In this document: positions 47,242-59,100 of the stretch, in pieces | How the letters are laid out: each line of letters begins with the position of its first letter | How positions within the stretch are numbered: position 1 is the first letter of the stretch | DNA from: Campanula takesimana | Taxonomy: Eukaryota > Streptophyta > Magnoliopsida > Asterales > Campanulaceae | Assembly: GCA_026119855.1 (NCBI GenBank) | Contig: JAOWBW010000387.1 | Coordinates: 744,001 to 808,000, forward strand | Direction: 5' to 3' | Length of the DNA stretch: 64,000 bases | Translations under genes and position numbers: made by a program | The notes under the pieces: model-generated | The model's input: the letters and a program-made list of their open reading frames with translations, nothing else | Told to the model about the DNA's origin: nothing | Database searches by the model: none

Positions 47242-47988
47242 TAAACACTAACAACAAATAATAAAACTATTTAATAAACAAATCATATACTTACTTATCT
47301 AGAATCTGCTGCCTGGTTTGGCGCTTCAACACCGGCTCACAAGTGGCGTTGTCCCAGATCTTACGGGCTCGGTGATGACCAAACCCGTACAACAACTCAA
47401 ACACCTCCGGGCCGCCACCGGGGTTACTTTTAAGCTCCCACTCTTCATCCTTAACCTCTTTCCCCTTTCTGGCCCGTGCCTCCCCTCTAGCTACCCGCGG
47501 CGCAGCCCGCCTCTTGCGAGGCCTCAAAGCTAAACTCTCATCCACCTCCTCCTCCTCCTCCTCATCATCATCATCATCATCATCACCAGATCCGTGTGCC
47601 TCATGCACAAATGCATCTCCGGAACGAGTACCAGAAGATGACTCCTCCTCCGACCCCTCTGAGCCCATCCTAGAATCTCTACGCTCTAAATGCTCACTAT
47701 CCGTCTCATCATCCTCAGCTTGCTCAATCATGACATTCTTGTCGTGCCTCATTTTGGTACGTGCAGCTTCTCTAAGTGCAGCTGCCTCCTCGGCCTTCCT
47801 CTTTCTATTAAAGGCAGTCGCAGGTTTACGTCCCTACAAAAAATTAAATAAGAGACAATAAATAAGAACAATTCTAGTTGAAATATTTAACAACAAAAAA
47901 TTTTAAAAAATTCGACAAACAAACAGTGCTACAAACATTACCTACAACAATAAATCATCAATCTACAAGTTTTTCAACCACAGTTTTT

Positions 47989-48273
47989 ATTTCGTGTGCT
48001 AATACACAAAATGTTGAGTGGATTTCGTGTATATGTACACGAGATGCTTCCCTCATCTCGTGTATTATAACACGAAATGTAACTGTTTTATCATTTTACA
48101 ATTCGTGTGAAAATACACGAGATGGGGAGAAGCAGCTCGTGTACATATACACGAAATGCACATCAACATTTCGTGTATTAGCACACGAAATGTAAACTGA
48201 TTCATCACTTTACATTTTGTGTGCTAATACACGAAATATTGACAAGTATCTCGTGTGTGTTTCATACGAAACA
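47989..48273. repeat. Array of eight short palindromes, right array
   Basis: It shows the same word as 46011-46270: ATTTCGTGT-N5-7-ACACGAAAT. Units are at 47989, 48021, 48053, 48099, 48133, 48167, 48213 and 48247, so the period is 32-46 bp. Several units are perfect palindromes at the stems. It lies inside intron 1 of the MAIN-like gene. Confidence 0.9.
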
Positions 48274-48539
48274 CACCCTGACAGTTCAAATTTTATACCC
48301 ACCAATTCGTATCCAATTCAAACAAAAAACCCCAATTTATGTTACGAAATCACAATTAGAACCATTTAGGATAGGTTTAAACTACACTTAAGCGTTATAT
48401 AATCGATTTTAGGCATAAAAGTAAAGTTGGGTTTTCAAATTGAAAGTTAGGGTTATAGATTAGGAATTACCTGTGTACCGGCGGTAGAGGAGGCGGCGCC
48501 GGCGCCGGACTTGCCGCCGACGGTGGGTAATTTCTTCAT

Positions 48540-48893
48540 TGTTGGCGGTTGTCGTCGATTTGTACACGGAGGAGGCGTCGGCGTCGTGTGCGAGAGAGAT
48601 GGAGGGACGGAGTGTGTTTGTTCAAGCTGGGAATTGGGTATTTTTTTGAGTATATATATAAGGGTAGTTTAGTAATTTACTCATGCCTTGTAAATAGTGT
48701 GCCTTGTATATAGTAGTACCCGGTAATGCTGCTTGAGCTAGATTTTTTTTTTTTTTTTTTTTTGGCAAAAGTTAAAAAAAGAAGAAGAGCGAGGGGGGGG
48801 GGAGAAAAACCGTGGTGAGAGAAGGCATAGAAGGATCTCCAAGTGTAGATATGGTCTCCAGCTGCGATTTCGCTCTTATTAATATTGTGGCAT
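48540..48893. other. Upstream region of the MAIN-like gene and adjoining low-complexity DNA
   Basis: For the minus-strand gene it holds a 5'UTR-like stretch and TATATATATA near 48650-48660. A T run (48749-48763) and a G run (48792-48800) follow. No gene is visible. Confidence 0.45.
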
Positions 48894-49661
48894 CACAAAA
48901 TCTTGGGAAAAACATGTTTTACACTAACTTAGTGTAAAACGTGTTTTTAAGCCGGTGGCAAACTTGTAAATATTAGCTTGCGCAAAAAGCGGAGAACGAT
49001 GTGAGAGGCGCGGTGGCATTGATGTAAATAACTGGAACTTATGAAAACTCACCAGGCACTTTTCGAAACTGTAGGAGGTATTTTTCAATATTACAGCAGA
49101 CAGATTTTAACACTAGAGCAGGCACATGTTTTGACATGCCTGCTGGGTTTTTTTTTTGTTTTTTTTTTTCAAGTGCCAAAAAAAGTGTCTTCTCTAAGGT
49201 AAAAAAGTGCCTGCTTGAGTTTTAAAACATGACTACTGGTTTTTTTTTTTTCAAGTGCCAAAAAAAGTACCTTCTCTAAGGTAAAAAAGTGTCTGCTTGA
49301 GTTTTAAAACATGCCTGCTGGTTTTTTTTTTTTTTTTCAAGTGCCAAAAAAAGTGCATTCTCTAAGGTAAAAAAGTGTCTGCTTGAGTTTTAAAACATGC
49401 CTGCTGGGTGTTTTTTTTTCAAGTGCCAAAAAAAGTGCCCGCTTGAGTTTTTAAACATGCCTGCTGGGTTTTTTTTTTTTTCAAGTGCCTTCTCTAAGGT
49501 AAAAAAGTGCCTGTTGTGAAAGTCCCAAAAAAGTGCCTGCTGTAAAAATATTGGAAAGTGCCTCCTACAGTGTCGAAAAGTGCCTGCCCAAAACCCTTCT
49601 ATCTGGAAAACACGTTTTACACTAAGACTAGTGTAAAATGCGTTTTTCACAAGAACGACTC
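48894..49661. mobile_element. Non-autonomous Mutator-like element with an 82-bp minisatellite
   Basis: TTGTGGCAT (9 bp) flanks it at 48885-48893 and 49662-49670. Inverted ends of about 50 bp share TTTTACACTA...CTTAGTGTAAAACGTG. Inside, five repeats anchored on AAGTGCC at 49171, 49253, 49339, 49421 and 49483 alternate with T runs. No transposase is present. Confidence 0.8.
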
Positions 49662-49681
49662 TTGTGGCATAGCCAACCCAT

Positions 49682-50424
49682 TAGGGATGGCAATTTTACC
49701 GAACCGTATCCGGAACTTTTCGGCCCGAGCTGGGCGGGTTTGATAACCAAAATTCAAAACCCGGCGGATACGGGTTCGGGTTCGGTAGCTCCGACGACCC
49801 GACCCGCATGGCAATATTAGCATTGTTTTTCCTATTCTGCCCTTACTTTCAGTAACCTGGTATATATATTGTGTGCCGCACACATTGTGCGTATTCTCAG
49901 ATCTAGGGTTTTCACGCCAAACCCACGCCGTTAGCCCGTTACTGCCGAGAGAGACTGTGAGAGGGCATCGCAATTTCGCAGTCGCCGATTCAACTCGCCT
50001 CCACGCCGGCAACCAGCCTTCGCGCCGGCAACTAGCCTTCGCTCCGGCAACCCGCCTCCCAGCCTTAGATCCTGGTGTGTCTCTGATTTTGTTATTCTTA
50101 TTTCCCCAAACTCTGTACTCTTGTGTTACTTTATGTCTTAAACAGAAATTAGGAAGAATGTGAAAAAAAAAAATGTGAAGTGAAAGTGTGATAAAAGACT
50201 TGTTGTGTTCTTGGCTTCTTGCTGAGTTTCTGTTGTTGTGTTGTTGTCTCCCAGATTTTTTATTATTATTATTTTTTTATGTGCAGCCGGGCGGGTTCGG
50301 GCCGGGCACGGGTTTGATACCCCTCAGGTCGGTCCGGGTACGGTGTGAGCAGTTGTGTGTGCGGGTCAGGTTTGGGTTTGGGTTTGAGCAAACCCGACCC
50401 GTACCCAACCCGTAGCCATCCCTA
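49682..50424. mobile_element. hAT-like non-autonomous element
   Basis: The terminal inverted repeats are TAGGGATGGC... and ...GCCATCCCTA, with an exact 8-bp TSD CAACCCAT at 49674-49681 and 50425-50432. The subterminal regions are rich in ACCCGAACCC-type words. An 8-bp TSD is the hAT hallmark. No transposase is present. Confidence 0.9.
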
Positions 50425-50483
50425 CAACCCATCCTTCAATTCTTTCTTTTGAAATTACTAATCAGCTACCTTTAAATACCCAT

Positions 50484-50629
50484 CCTCCGTCCCAAAATGA
50501 TCAAACATGACCAGTGAATCAAGTGTTCATATCCTTAAAAAGTTTGAATAGTCAATTGTTGACTAGCGAATCAAGTCCTTAAAAAGTTTGAATAGTCAAT
50601 TGTGAATATCATTTTGGGACAAAGGGAGT
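50484..50629. mobile_element. Stowaway-like MITE
   Basis: The inverted ends are CTCCGTCCCAAAATGA and TCATTTTGGGACAAAGGGAG. An internal direct repeat (AAAAAGTTTGAATAGTCAAT) is present near 50536 and 50580. Confidence 0.8.
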
Positions 50630-50780
50630 AGTCGTTAAGGAAAGGTCAATGCTGCCTACTTTTATAGTGTAGACGTTGAAGAAGAATACGAATGGGTATT
50701 CATACGAACAACCAAATTTAAGGAATATGTTGAGTCATTCTTCAACATAGAGTCCAGTTTTGTTTAGGGGATAAAATAAT

Positions 50781-52827
50781 GAGTTGGTTTTGGGGGAAAC
50801 TAGTTTCCCCCAAACATTATAAAAAGTTCTGTTTTGAGGGAAAGTAGGAGAAATCGGTTTTTAATGAACCGGTTTAATATTACAGGGTTCAACTTATTAA
50901 AACTAGGGTATAAAACCTACCAAACACACATTAGCGCACACACATCATCTTCTCAGTCCTGTTTCCTCCTTCCACCATCTCTGTGTGTGTGTGTGTGTGC
51001 GCGCGCGCCTCTCTCTCTCTCGCCATTGCAGTTGCAGATGGAAGCTTAAAAAACGATTGATCATGTTTGAATCTAAACATTTTGTTCATCAATTTGATCT
51101 AATTGAGATTAAAATTGATATTCGAATGAGCTATTTGATCTAATTGAAATTGATCTTCTTCTTATAGATAATGGAGATGGAGATGGTGGATAACAATGTC
51201 ATTGAATCAGAAGAGGAGAGTGGGATTGAAAAAGACATTGAAGATCAATTTAAAGAGATGGATATCTTCATTTGGCTCAAAAAAATACAAAATCTACACT
51301 TAATTTGAATCCTGTAGTCGTTTGCTGCTCAAATTGAAATGGAGATGTTCAAACTGCTCAAATTGAAATAGAATTGATTTGGTGTAACTTGTTGTTTTAG
51401 TATAGTAACTTGGTGTTTTGGTATTGTAACGTGATATTTTAGTACAGTAACTTTTTGTTTTATTAGTGCAGCCTGGTGGATATCAAGTTATGTTGTATCA
51501 GATTTATACTTGGTATTTTCGCAATGTAACTTGGTTTTTTAACATACAAACTTGATGTTATAATAACCATGCATTTTCTATTGAAATAAGCATTTTGGAC
51601 ATCAACTTATAGAATAACTTGGTGTTGTTTTAGTATAGTAACTTGGTGTTTTAGTATTGTAACTTTATGTTTTAATACAGTAACTTGGTGTTTTATTAGT
51701 GCAGCCTGGTGGTTAATCAAGTATGTTGTATCAGATCTATACTTGGTATTTTAGTAGTGTAACTTTGTGTTTTAATAAACAAACTTGATATTATAATAAC
51801 CATGCAATTTTTATTGAAATAAGCATTTTGAACGTCAACTTATAATATAACTTGGTTTTGTTTTAGTATAGTAACTTGGTGTTTTACTATTGTAACTTGA
51901 TATTTTAGTACAGTAACTTAGTGTTTTATTAGTGCAGCCTGGTGGTTAATCAAGTTATGCTGTATGTATCAGATCTATACTTGGTATTTTAGTAGTGTAA
52001 CTTCGTGTTTTAACAAATAAACTTGATATTATAATAACTATGCAATTTATTTTGAAACAAGCAGTTTGAACATGAGCTTTCAATACAACTTAATACACAT
52101 GTTTAGGCATAAAAAACATCAAGTTAATAACTTAAAACAACAAGTTTGGATTTCAAAACAACAAGTTACAATTTCACTGACTAACACCCTTTCTAGACCT
52201 AGTTTGCTGACATATGTTGCATTCGAACTACCAGCTTTCTTCAACTTTGTTCAACAAAGACTCCCTTTACTTGTTTAAATCACTGAGTAACAAGTACCAA
52301 ACTCAAAATACTTAATCAAGCATCATAAAAACCGAGCAAAAAATGCTTGAAATCAACACAATAAGCGAACAAAATAGACTGAGAATCAAGCGAAAAAACT
52401 TGAAACCAACACATACCTCCATCACGCCCATCTTATTCTTCAATACAGATCTCTTTGTTGTGGGCTTCGCTACTGATTTCATCCTCACTCTGCTTTAAAT
52501 CAAACGGTAGTTTGCTTCAAATCAAGTGAAATTAACGAACGAACGACAATCAAAAATTGCTTCAAAATCGAGAGAAATTGACAACCGAACGACAAAATTA
52601 CGCCGGTAGTTTTCACCGATTAGGTTAGAGAGAGGAAGAGAGAAAGAAGAAAAGATAAAGTTGTTTTTGAATGATGCGTTGCATTGGAAGGAGAATATAA
52701 CCGGTCACAAAAAGCTGCGTGGAATTGTTTGGGAACCGGTTCCTAAAGAAGCCTGCTTAAATACCTAGTTTCAAAACAGGACTTTTTTTAACATTTGGGG
52801 GAAACTAGTTTCCTCCAAAATTTTGTG
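50781..52827. mobile_element. Non-autonomous Mutator-like element with a 232-bp tandem array
   Basis: A 9-bp TSD, TAAAATAAT, lies at 50772-50780 and 52828-52836. The inverted ends share TAGTTTCCCCCAAA and AAAAAGT(T/C)CTGTTTTGA over about 50 bp. Anchors GCAGCCTGGTGG at 51468, 51701 and 51933 give units of 232-233 bp, built of the smaller word GTAACTTGGTGTTTTAGTAT. A short reading frame at about 51170-51310 (MEMEMVDNNVIESEEESG) is too small to name. Confidence 0.78.
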
Positions 52828-52836
52828 TAAAATAAT

Positions 52837-53124
52837 TACCTTCCAACTTTCAAATTCAGCTATTGAAACGAGACTGAACCAGCTGAAAATAAAACCCCTC
52901 TTCAAAGAGAGATCCCAACTACACCAATCACCACATTAGTTCTCAACTGTTTAATATATAAGCACTCTTTGATAGTTTTAACAAACATCAGCTAAACAGG
53001 TGAGAATATGCCACAAATCCAACTGTACCATGCGTCATCACAACAAGTTAAAAGTCACTAGTTTGTTTATCGGGCAAATAGATAAATACAAACACACTCA
53101 TTGTTTAGATTCCAAACTCCACAT
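52837..53124 (-). other. 3' flank / 3'UTR of AGO1
   Basis: It is AT-rich sequence following the AGO1 stop codon on the minus strand. I see no repeats and no other gene. I cannot fix the poly(A) site. Confidence 0.5.
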
Positions 53125-56100
53125 CTAGCAGTAGAACATAACTCGCTTCACATTCTCTTTGAGTGCTGGAAGGGGTCTTACAGCAGCATTTACACCTGCC
53201 AATCTTGTGCTTCTTCCACCCATACCCATCCCACCACCACGACCCGTATTTGCAGCACTTGTCATCGACCCACTGTCGGATGTATCAGGCTCCATGTAAA
53301 ATCGAGCTCGGAACGCAGCTAGATGTGCATAATATGCCGGAGGAACTGCATCCCAATAACACAAAAAGTACCGACATATATTACATGAATTATATATATA
53401 TATATATATATATATACATAATAACACCATGAGGAAGAAAATTTCTACTTATTAGTAAAAGTGTATTTTGTATCCAAGAGAGAGAGAGAGAGGGATGAGT
53501 ACCAATGGAGACAGATCTGGTGCACCTCGCGTATCTGCATAAAGAATCAAACGAACGAATCAAAAACCTCAAAAAGTTACTACAGTTATATACAAGTATA
53601 GAATAGAGATATTCGAGTACAATGGTAAGTATGGACATACGTGTAGCAGAGGTTATTTGTGAGGGATTGCAAAGCATCAGCTGAAAACTTGTTCTCATCC
53701 CACAACACATGGTAATGAGCTGGTCGGCTAGTACCCTGTTCACAAAAAACAAGGAATCAAATTCAACCACATGACCCAATATCTTAACCGGTAAAAAAGA
53801 AAAAACGTTTAGTATAATAAGGTATGCGTACTTGAATGCCAGCATGGCTGCACAAGTAGAAATCAAACTCAGTAGGATGACAGATCTTAGAGTCAACCAC
53901 AGTACCTGTAGATTCCATACAACAGGGGATCATGTTGGTAACGGTTAACTATAAATAAAATACCTATTCAAAAAGGAAAGGTGTGTGGGATCAGCATACC
54001 AGGCAGTATATTTCCGCTTCTGTCAACAGAACGCTTGTCATTATGATTGTTAGCAAACAGCCTGGTATGATGTCGTTTTTGAACCACAACAAATGTCACA
54101 GGAGGTTGATAATTCGACTCCAAAGATGCACAAGCCTGTACGCGTGTTGTATGAATAGGAGGCGCAAAAGTAAGGTTCCATCGATTACTAATATGTGATT
54201 ACAGAAATACTAACATGATTCTAAGAAATGACTGTTTACCTTGCGAATTGCATCAAGTTCATAAAGCAGGACTTGATAGAACTGTCCTTCGCTGACTCCA
54301 TCCCTACAGAATTTTTAGTGTCAGAAGCACTGAATATAGTACCCCCTAAACTCAACTTAACAAGTAAGCATATAATTCTTGAAGAGAAGTATAGCAATAC
54401 CTGTAGAAGATTATTCGCTCTGGCTTACGACCAGTTGCTCTACGGAAAGATATAAGGAGCTCCCTAATTGATACAAATAGAGAAAGTAGATGAGCAAGAG
54501 TAAAATGAACATCCAGAACAGTACCACCAAAAGCGAGCTGTGTAAAGCTTAGATTTCTTCCTTTCCAGTTCTCTTCCAGTGATGCTCGGACTCTCAAATT
54601 AAACTTGTTGTACCCGTGTCGACATGACACGACATGGGTGTGGGTGTGGCTATTTTACACTACATTAGTGTAAAATCATAAAATTTTGGAGGATCCTACA
54701 CTCGGATCCGTTTCCATGTCAGACACTCGTACCCGAGTCCGAGCATCATAGTTCTCTTCTATGTTTGCATGCTTGTGTGTGTGCGAGAGAGAGAGGGACA
54801 GAGAAAGAGTTACTTGATCATGCCACCAGAAACAGTCCCTCTATTGGGATCCTGCCAAGTCTTGTACAGATCTTGGATGAGCTCTTGGCGATGGGCTTGT
54901 GCACAAACCAGTCCAGCATACTTGGTAATCTCAGGCCAATCCTGAGAAGCAACAACCTGCATTGACCGGTCAATCAAATGTCATCAGATTGTGTGACAAC
55001 AACCAAATCAACCAAGAAAAGGAATGAACACATAGGCAAAAAGAAAAACGGTGGCATACAGCAGCAATTGAAGGACTAGAATCCTCCCCGGGGTGGGGAT
55101 GAGTAACGTCAGCACCAAAGATGATAGTAGCCACATCACTGACTAAAGGTATGCGCCTTGATAAGGCATCTACCAGTACGGTGTTCCTTCCTCCAACCTT
55201 GACATTGATTTTCAAAGCTACATTCGCCAGGTATTGTTTGCTCATCCTGAAAACATGCTTTGTCAAGCAGCACTGGGAAACTATGCCCAGGTCTGTCTCA
55301 CAAATACGTTTCAGATCACCTGGGGAGTAGACAAAAAAAAAAATCATCAAGAATTTATTCGTAATACCATTCCGGATGTCATACACATCTGAGCAAGCTC
55401 CCTTCAAAACTGATAGAGATAAATAGAAAAACACTGAGGTGGATTAACACAAGATACCATAAAGAGTGCCATTATTGTCAGGGAGTATGACAATTAGCAA
55501 ATCAAGTTCCTTTCTGGGGGGCTGGAGTTTAGTCATTGCGTCATGGAAACGAGCTTTAAGAACCCTTTCAACCTGATCAGGACGAGCACCCAGCACTGGT
55601 AACACAGGTTCCGGATTGAAAACCTAGACATATAAAACCCACAGTTTTCAAGGCCATGCTGTAGGAGTTGTCCAAGGTATAAAACATAACTATAAAGGAG
55701 AATTTATTCGTAATACCATTCCGGATGTCATACACATCTGAGCAAGCTCGCTACAAAAGCCACGTGCGAGGTTATCTTGAACATTTCGTGCGAAATTGAT
55801 GCAGATCCAGCTATTCACGGTTCCTCCATTGACCATTTTCTGCCAAATTGACAATGTCATTTTTATGTAAATTTGGGGGTGGAAATAAATTTTATGAAGG
55901 ATACAAAATAAAGAAAAATGAGCATGATTGAAGACAACAAGAAAGACAAAATGCTAAATAACAGATTTGTACCAAAAAAATAGCTTCAGCATGTGATAAA
56001 GGAACCGCGACAGCCAAGATTGTCAATATCTACTAAAGGGTAATACTAATGTCACAAAAAAATGCCACAATATTATGTGTCATGATTTTGTTGGTACTTT

Positions 56101-59100
56101 TAATTAAAGTGTGGGGGGTCCACAATTGATGCAACCAATAAAATATCACCGCCGCATTTTGTATCCATCTTTTTGTGCCCCTAGCATTGCCCTTTACTAA
56201 ATGACAATACATAATACTCCCCCTGTCCCAGAAAGATAGTCCATTTTTGACTTTTTATTGTCAACAAAAATAAACTTTGACCAAACATTGGTGTCGATCT
56301 AGTCATTCTAGTGAAATTCTAAAAGTTGTAATTAATTAATCATTAAGTGATTTATCAAAAACACATTTTAGAATTTTATTGTGATGATTAGATTGACACC
56401 AATGTTTGGTCAAAGTTCATTTTTGTTGACCATAAAAAATCAAAATGAGACTATCTTTTTGGGACGGAGGGAGTATAATAGAAACTAAAATATAAAGTAA
56501 TGAAACATGTGACATAAATTTCTGCATTTCAATTATGGTGGCTGCATTTAGGCTCTTTTGACCACTCCCTAAAAAAATGATTTATACTCCCTCTGTCCCA
56601 TACCAATGAGCACTTTTGGTCAAACCAACTTGAACTTTGACTAACATTTTATGCTAAATTACTAATCTTCATAAAAATTTAAAAAAAGTTGCTAAATTAG
56701 TAATAGAAACATTATCAATGACTATTTTTAAATTTTTATTAGATAAATTATTTAGCATAAAATGTTAGTCAAAGTTCAAGTAGGTTTGACCAAAAGTGCC
56801 CATTGGTGTGGGACGGAGGGAGTATAGCTTACTGAACAACTGAAAGAGAAATGAGGCATCTTAGAATATGAGGCAATCTCAGCCCTTTAGCTAAACATAT
56901 TCATGTTCCAACAATGGTGATGGTTTTGCACTTACTAAAAGTAACTGAATTTGATTAAGGGGCAGCCCGGTGCACGAAGCAGCCCCGAATAGCGAGTGTC
57001 CGGGAAAAGGTCCCCACAAGGGTGAAACTGTAGGCAAACCTTAGCTTGCATTAATATGCAAGAGGCTGCTTCCATTAAACAAAATAACTATAAAAGTGTG
57101 AAAAGGGACTTTCTTTATGCTGTTGGATAATATGCTAAAACTAACACAATGATCATAACAGAAAGCACACCTATCCATTAAAAGGAAAAAAGAAATATAA
57201 GGACAAAACTTGTAAGTGTTATGATACACTAATTATCACATTAAAAATTACCTTGTTCATCATATTCCATTGACCAACTTGAGGTAGACAATCCTTTTCT
57301 CGACCTGAATCATGGTACTTGAGCTGAACCCAAAGAAGTTATCAATTAGATAAAGATGATGATCTTAAACAGAGCAGATATGAAAAATCACATACCCAGG
57401 GAGCAGGCAAAATACGAGCTTCAACAGATGCTAGCTTGTCACTAATCTTAATCCCAAACTCCTTGGCATAAGGATCCTCGTTATAAGCATTGTGACTGAC
57501 CGTCTAAAAATCAGAACATACCAAGTGATTAACAATACACAAGTCATGAACATACTCTATCGAGCTCAGAGTGAACACCTCTCAAGTAATGCACAACCAT
57601 CTATCATAGATATGCAATGTGTAAAGTGCCAGGAACTTATCATCACAAGAATCACAGTCAAGATTTACAGGAATCAATAAAAAACATCATTTAGAATATG
57701 TTTAAAAAAAAAACACTAAGATATATAAGCTCAAGTCATAAGGGCAACTCATAGATTATCAATAACAGTGGTTTTAGGTGCCCTAGAAATGTTGATTTAT
57801 ACACGCAAGTAAAGAAAAAATATCCCCACTAGACATTCAAAGCTGCACACAAACAACTTCACAGTTGGAGAAAATCATCATCGAATATTTTAAGTTAAAA
57901 TCTTCAAAACAGCCTCGATCTTAATATTCACGCAATGATAATGTTTTTGCTTAAATTTAAATGGCCATTACACACACTTATCTATACTACAAACCCCAGA
58001 AGATAAAATATGGAGACCAAAAAAAATACAGGCTGTTCGGATAGCGAGTAAATGTGATAACTCATGTATTGAAAATAAATCAAACTACCGGAAAGCCTAC
58101 GCAAGTCAATGCAAGTGTGTCAAAGATGCAACTTAAACATGCCACACTTGGATAACAGCACTACACAATGTGCTACTCCAAAAAAATCGTGAATACTTGT
58201 CAGAGAGTTGCTCAAAAACAAACCCGAAGAATGTCAAACTCCCTTTCTTGTGGACGCTGACAGGTAACCTTCAGCAGCGCAGTAATTTGTCGCTCGTTCA
58301 ATCTCTTAGAGTACCTCTGACCTTCCACAATCTTGCAAACCTGAGACACTGAAAACATTAGCATGCATACTACACAATAGATTACCCCAAGACAGTAAAA
58401 ATTAGGCAAAAACCTCCATCGGTAAATAATTAGGCCTCTGACTATTTCCAACTTGTAAGCAAGGCCACTGGATATGTTGGATAACAAATCCATAGGTCTC
58501 CCGGAAATACTCCACCACCGACTTCATTGTGCCCCTTTCGTCAACAGGAAAGCTGAACAAAAAAAGTTGTCAGAATGTAACCACATACGGCACTCCGCCT
58601 AACGATCCAGTCAAGAGTAAAATAAATAATCCAATAGAGGTCACAAACTAGATTAATTCTTACGTCAGCTCACGTGTTGCCTGAGATGTTAGTCCAGATA
58701 TTCTATACTTTCTCCGCATGTTTCCCCGGTGTGTAACTTCAACTTTCACTCCTCGCAAAGCCTTTTTAATCTGATTCAAAACGAGGAAAAAAAATGAGAA
58801 GGCACTTATGACTGCTGAACTGCAAGCAAGCAACATACTTTCTGCCAAGTGAAGCTTCATTTACAGAGACAAGATACATTATCCAATTTAACTGGAAACC
58901 TCAATTGGGTAAGAGTCATTGGATGAAACAAGGAAAGATAGCGATCAACTATGACTAAATAATTTAACCATACGTGAGCCAATGAAAAACTAAAAATCAC
59001 AATAATTGGTACAGAGTGAGACCAAGAAAATGAGGATGGCTTAGATCAGAAGAAGGCGCTACTATTGTATAAAAATGAGAATCACAGTATAATAATAATG

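Larger units (their letters stand above)
46271..48539 (-). pseudogene. MAIN-like / plant mobile domain gene, decayed
   Basis: Five exons can be traced on the minus strand: 48539-48471 (ATG, 23 codons), 47833-47295, 47115-46905, 46801-46425 and 46341 to about 46271, all with GT-AG borders. Exon 2 is acidic with an Asp/Glu run and ends FGHHRARKIWDNATCEPV. Exons 3-5 match the PMD of MAIN-like proteins (CLHDATIRRPSMALLTAFVE, GCKQIGGCLSLLE, WIYEYFPVF, QPRAR). One base is missing near 46965, shifting the frame inside the PMD, and TAG occurs near 46520 where Trp is usual. It lies tail to tail with the MULE-OTU gene. Palindrome arrays sit at its 3' end and in intron 1. It was possibly captured by the same DNA transposon. 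Confidence 0.72.

Noticed and set aside
47291..47861. Plus-strand Ser-rich frame opposite the acidic exon of the MAIN-like gene
   Set aside because: It is the complement of the Asp/Glu repeat codons. The minus frame has PMD similarity and splice sites.
46011..48273. CRISPR-like array
   Set aside because: The regular repeats are palindromes with variable loops in plant DNA. There are no unique spacers of equal size and no cas genes.
56940..57040. GGGGCAGCCCGGTGCACGAAG sequence as a tRNA or tRNA-derived SINE
   Set aside because: No cloverleaf or clear A and B boxes could be assembled. It resembles a repeat seen in plant introns, but I cannot assign its class.
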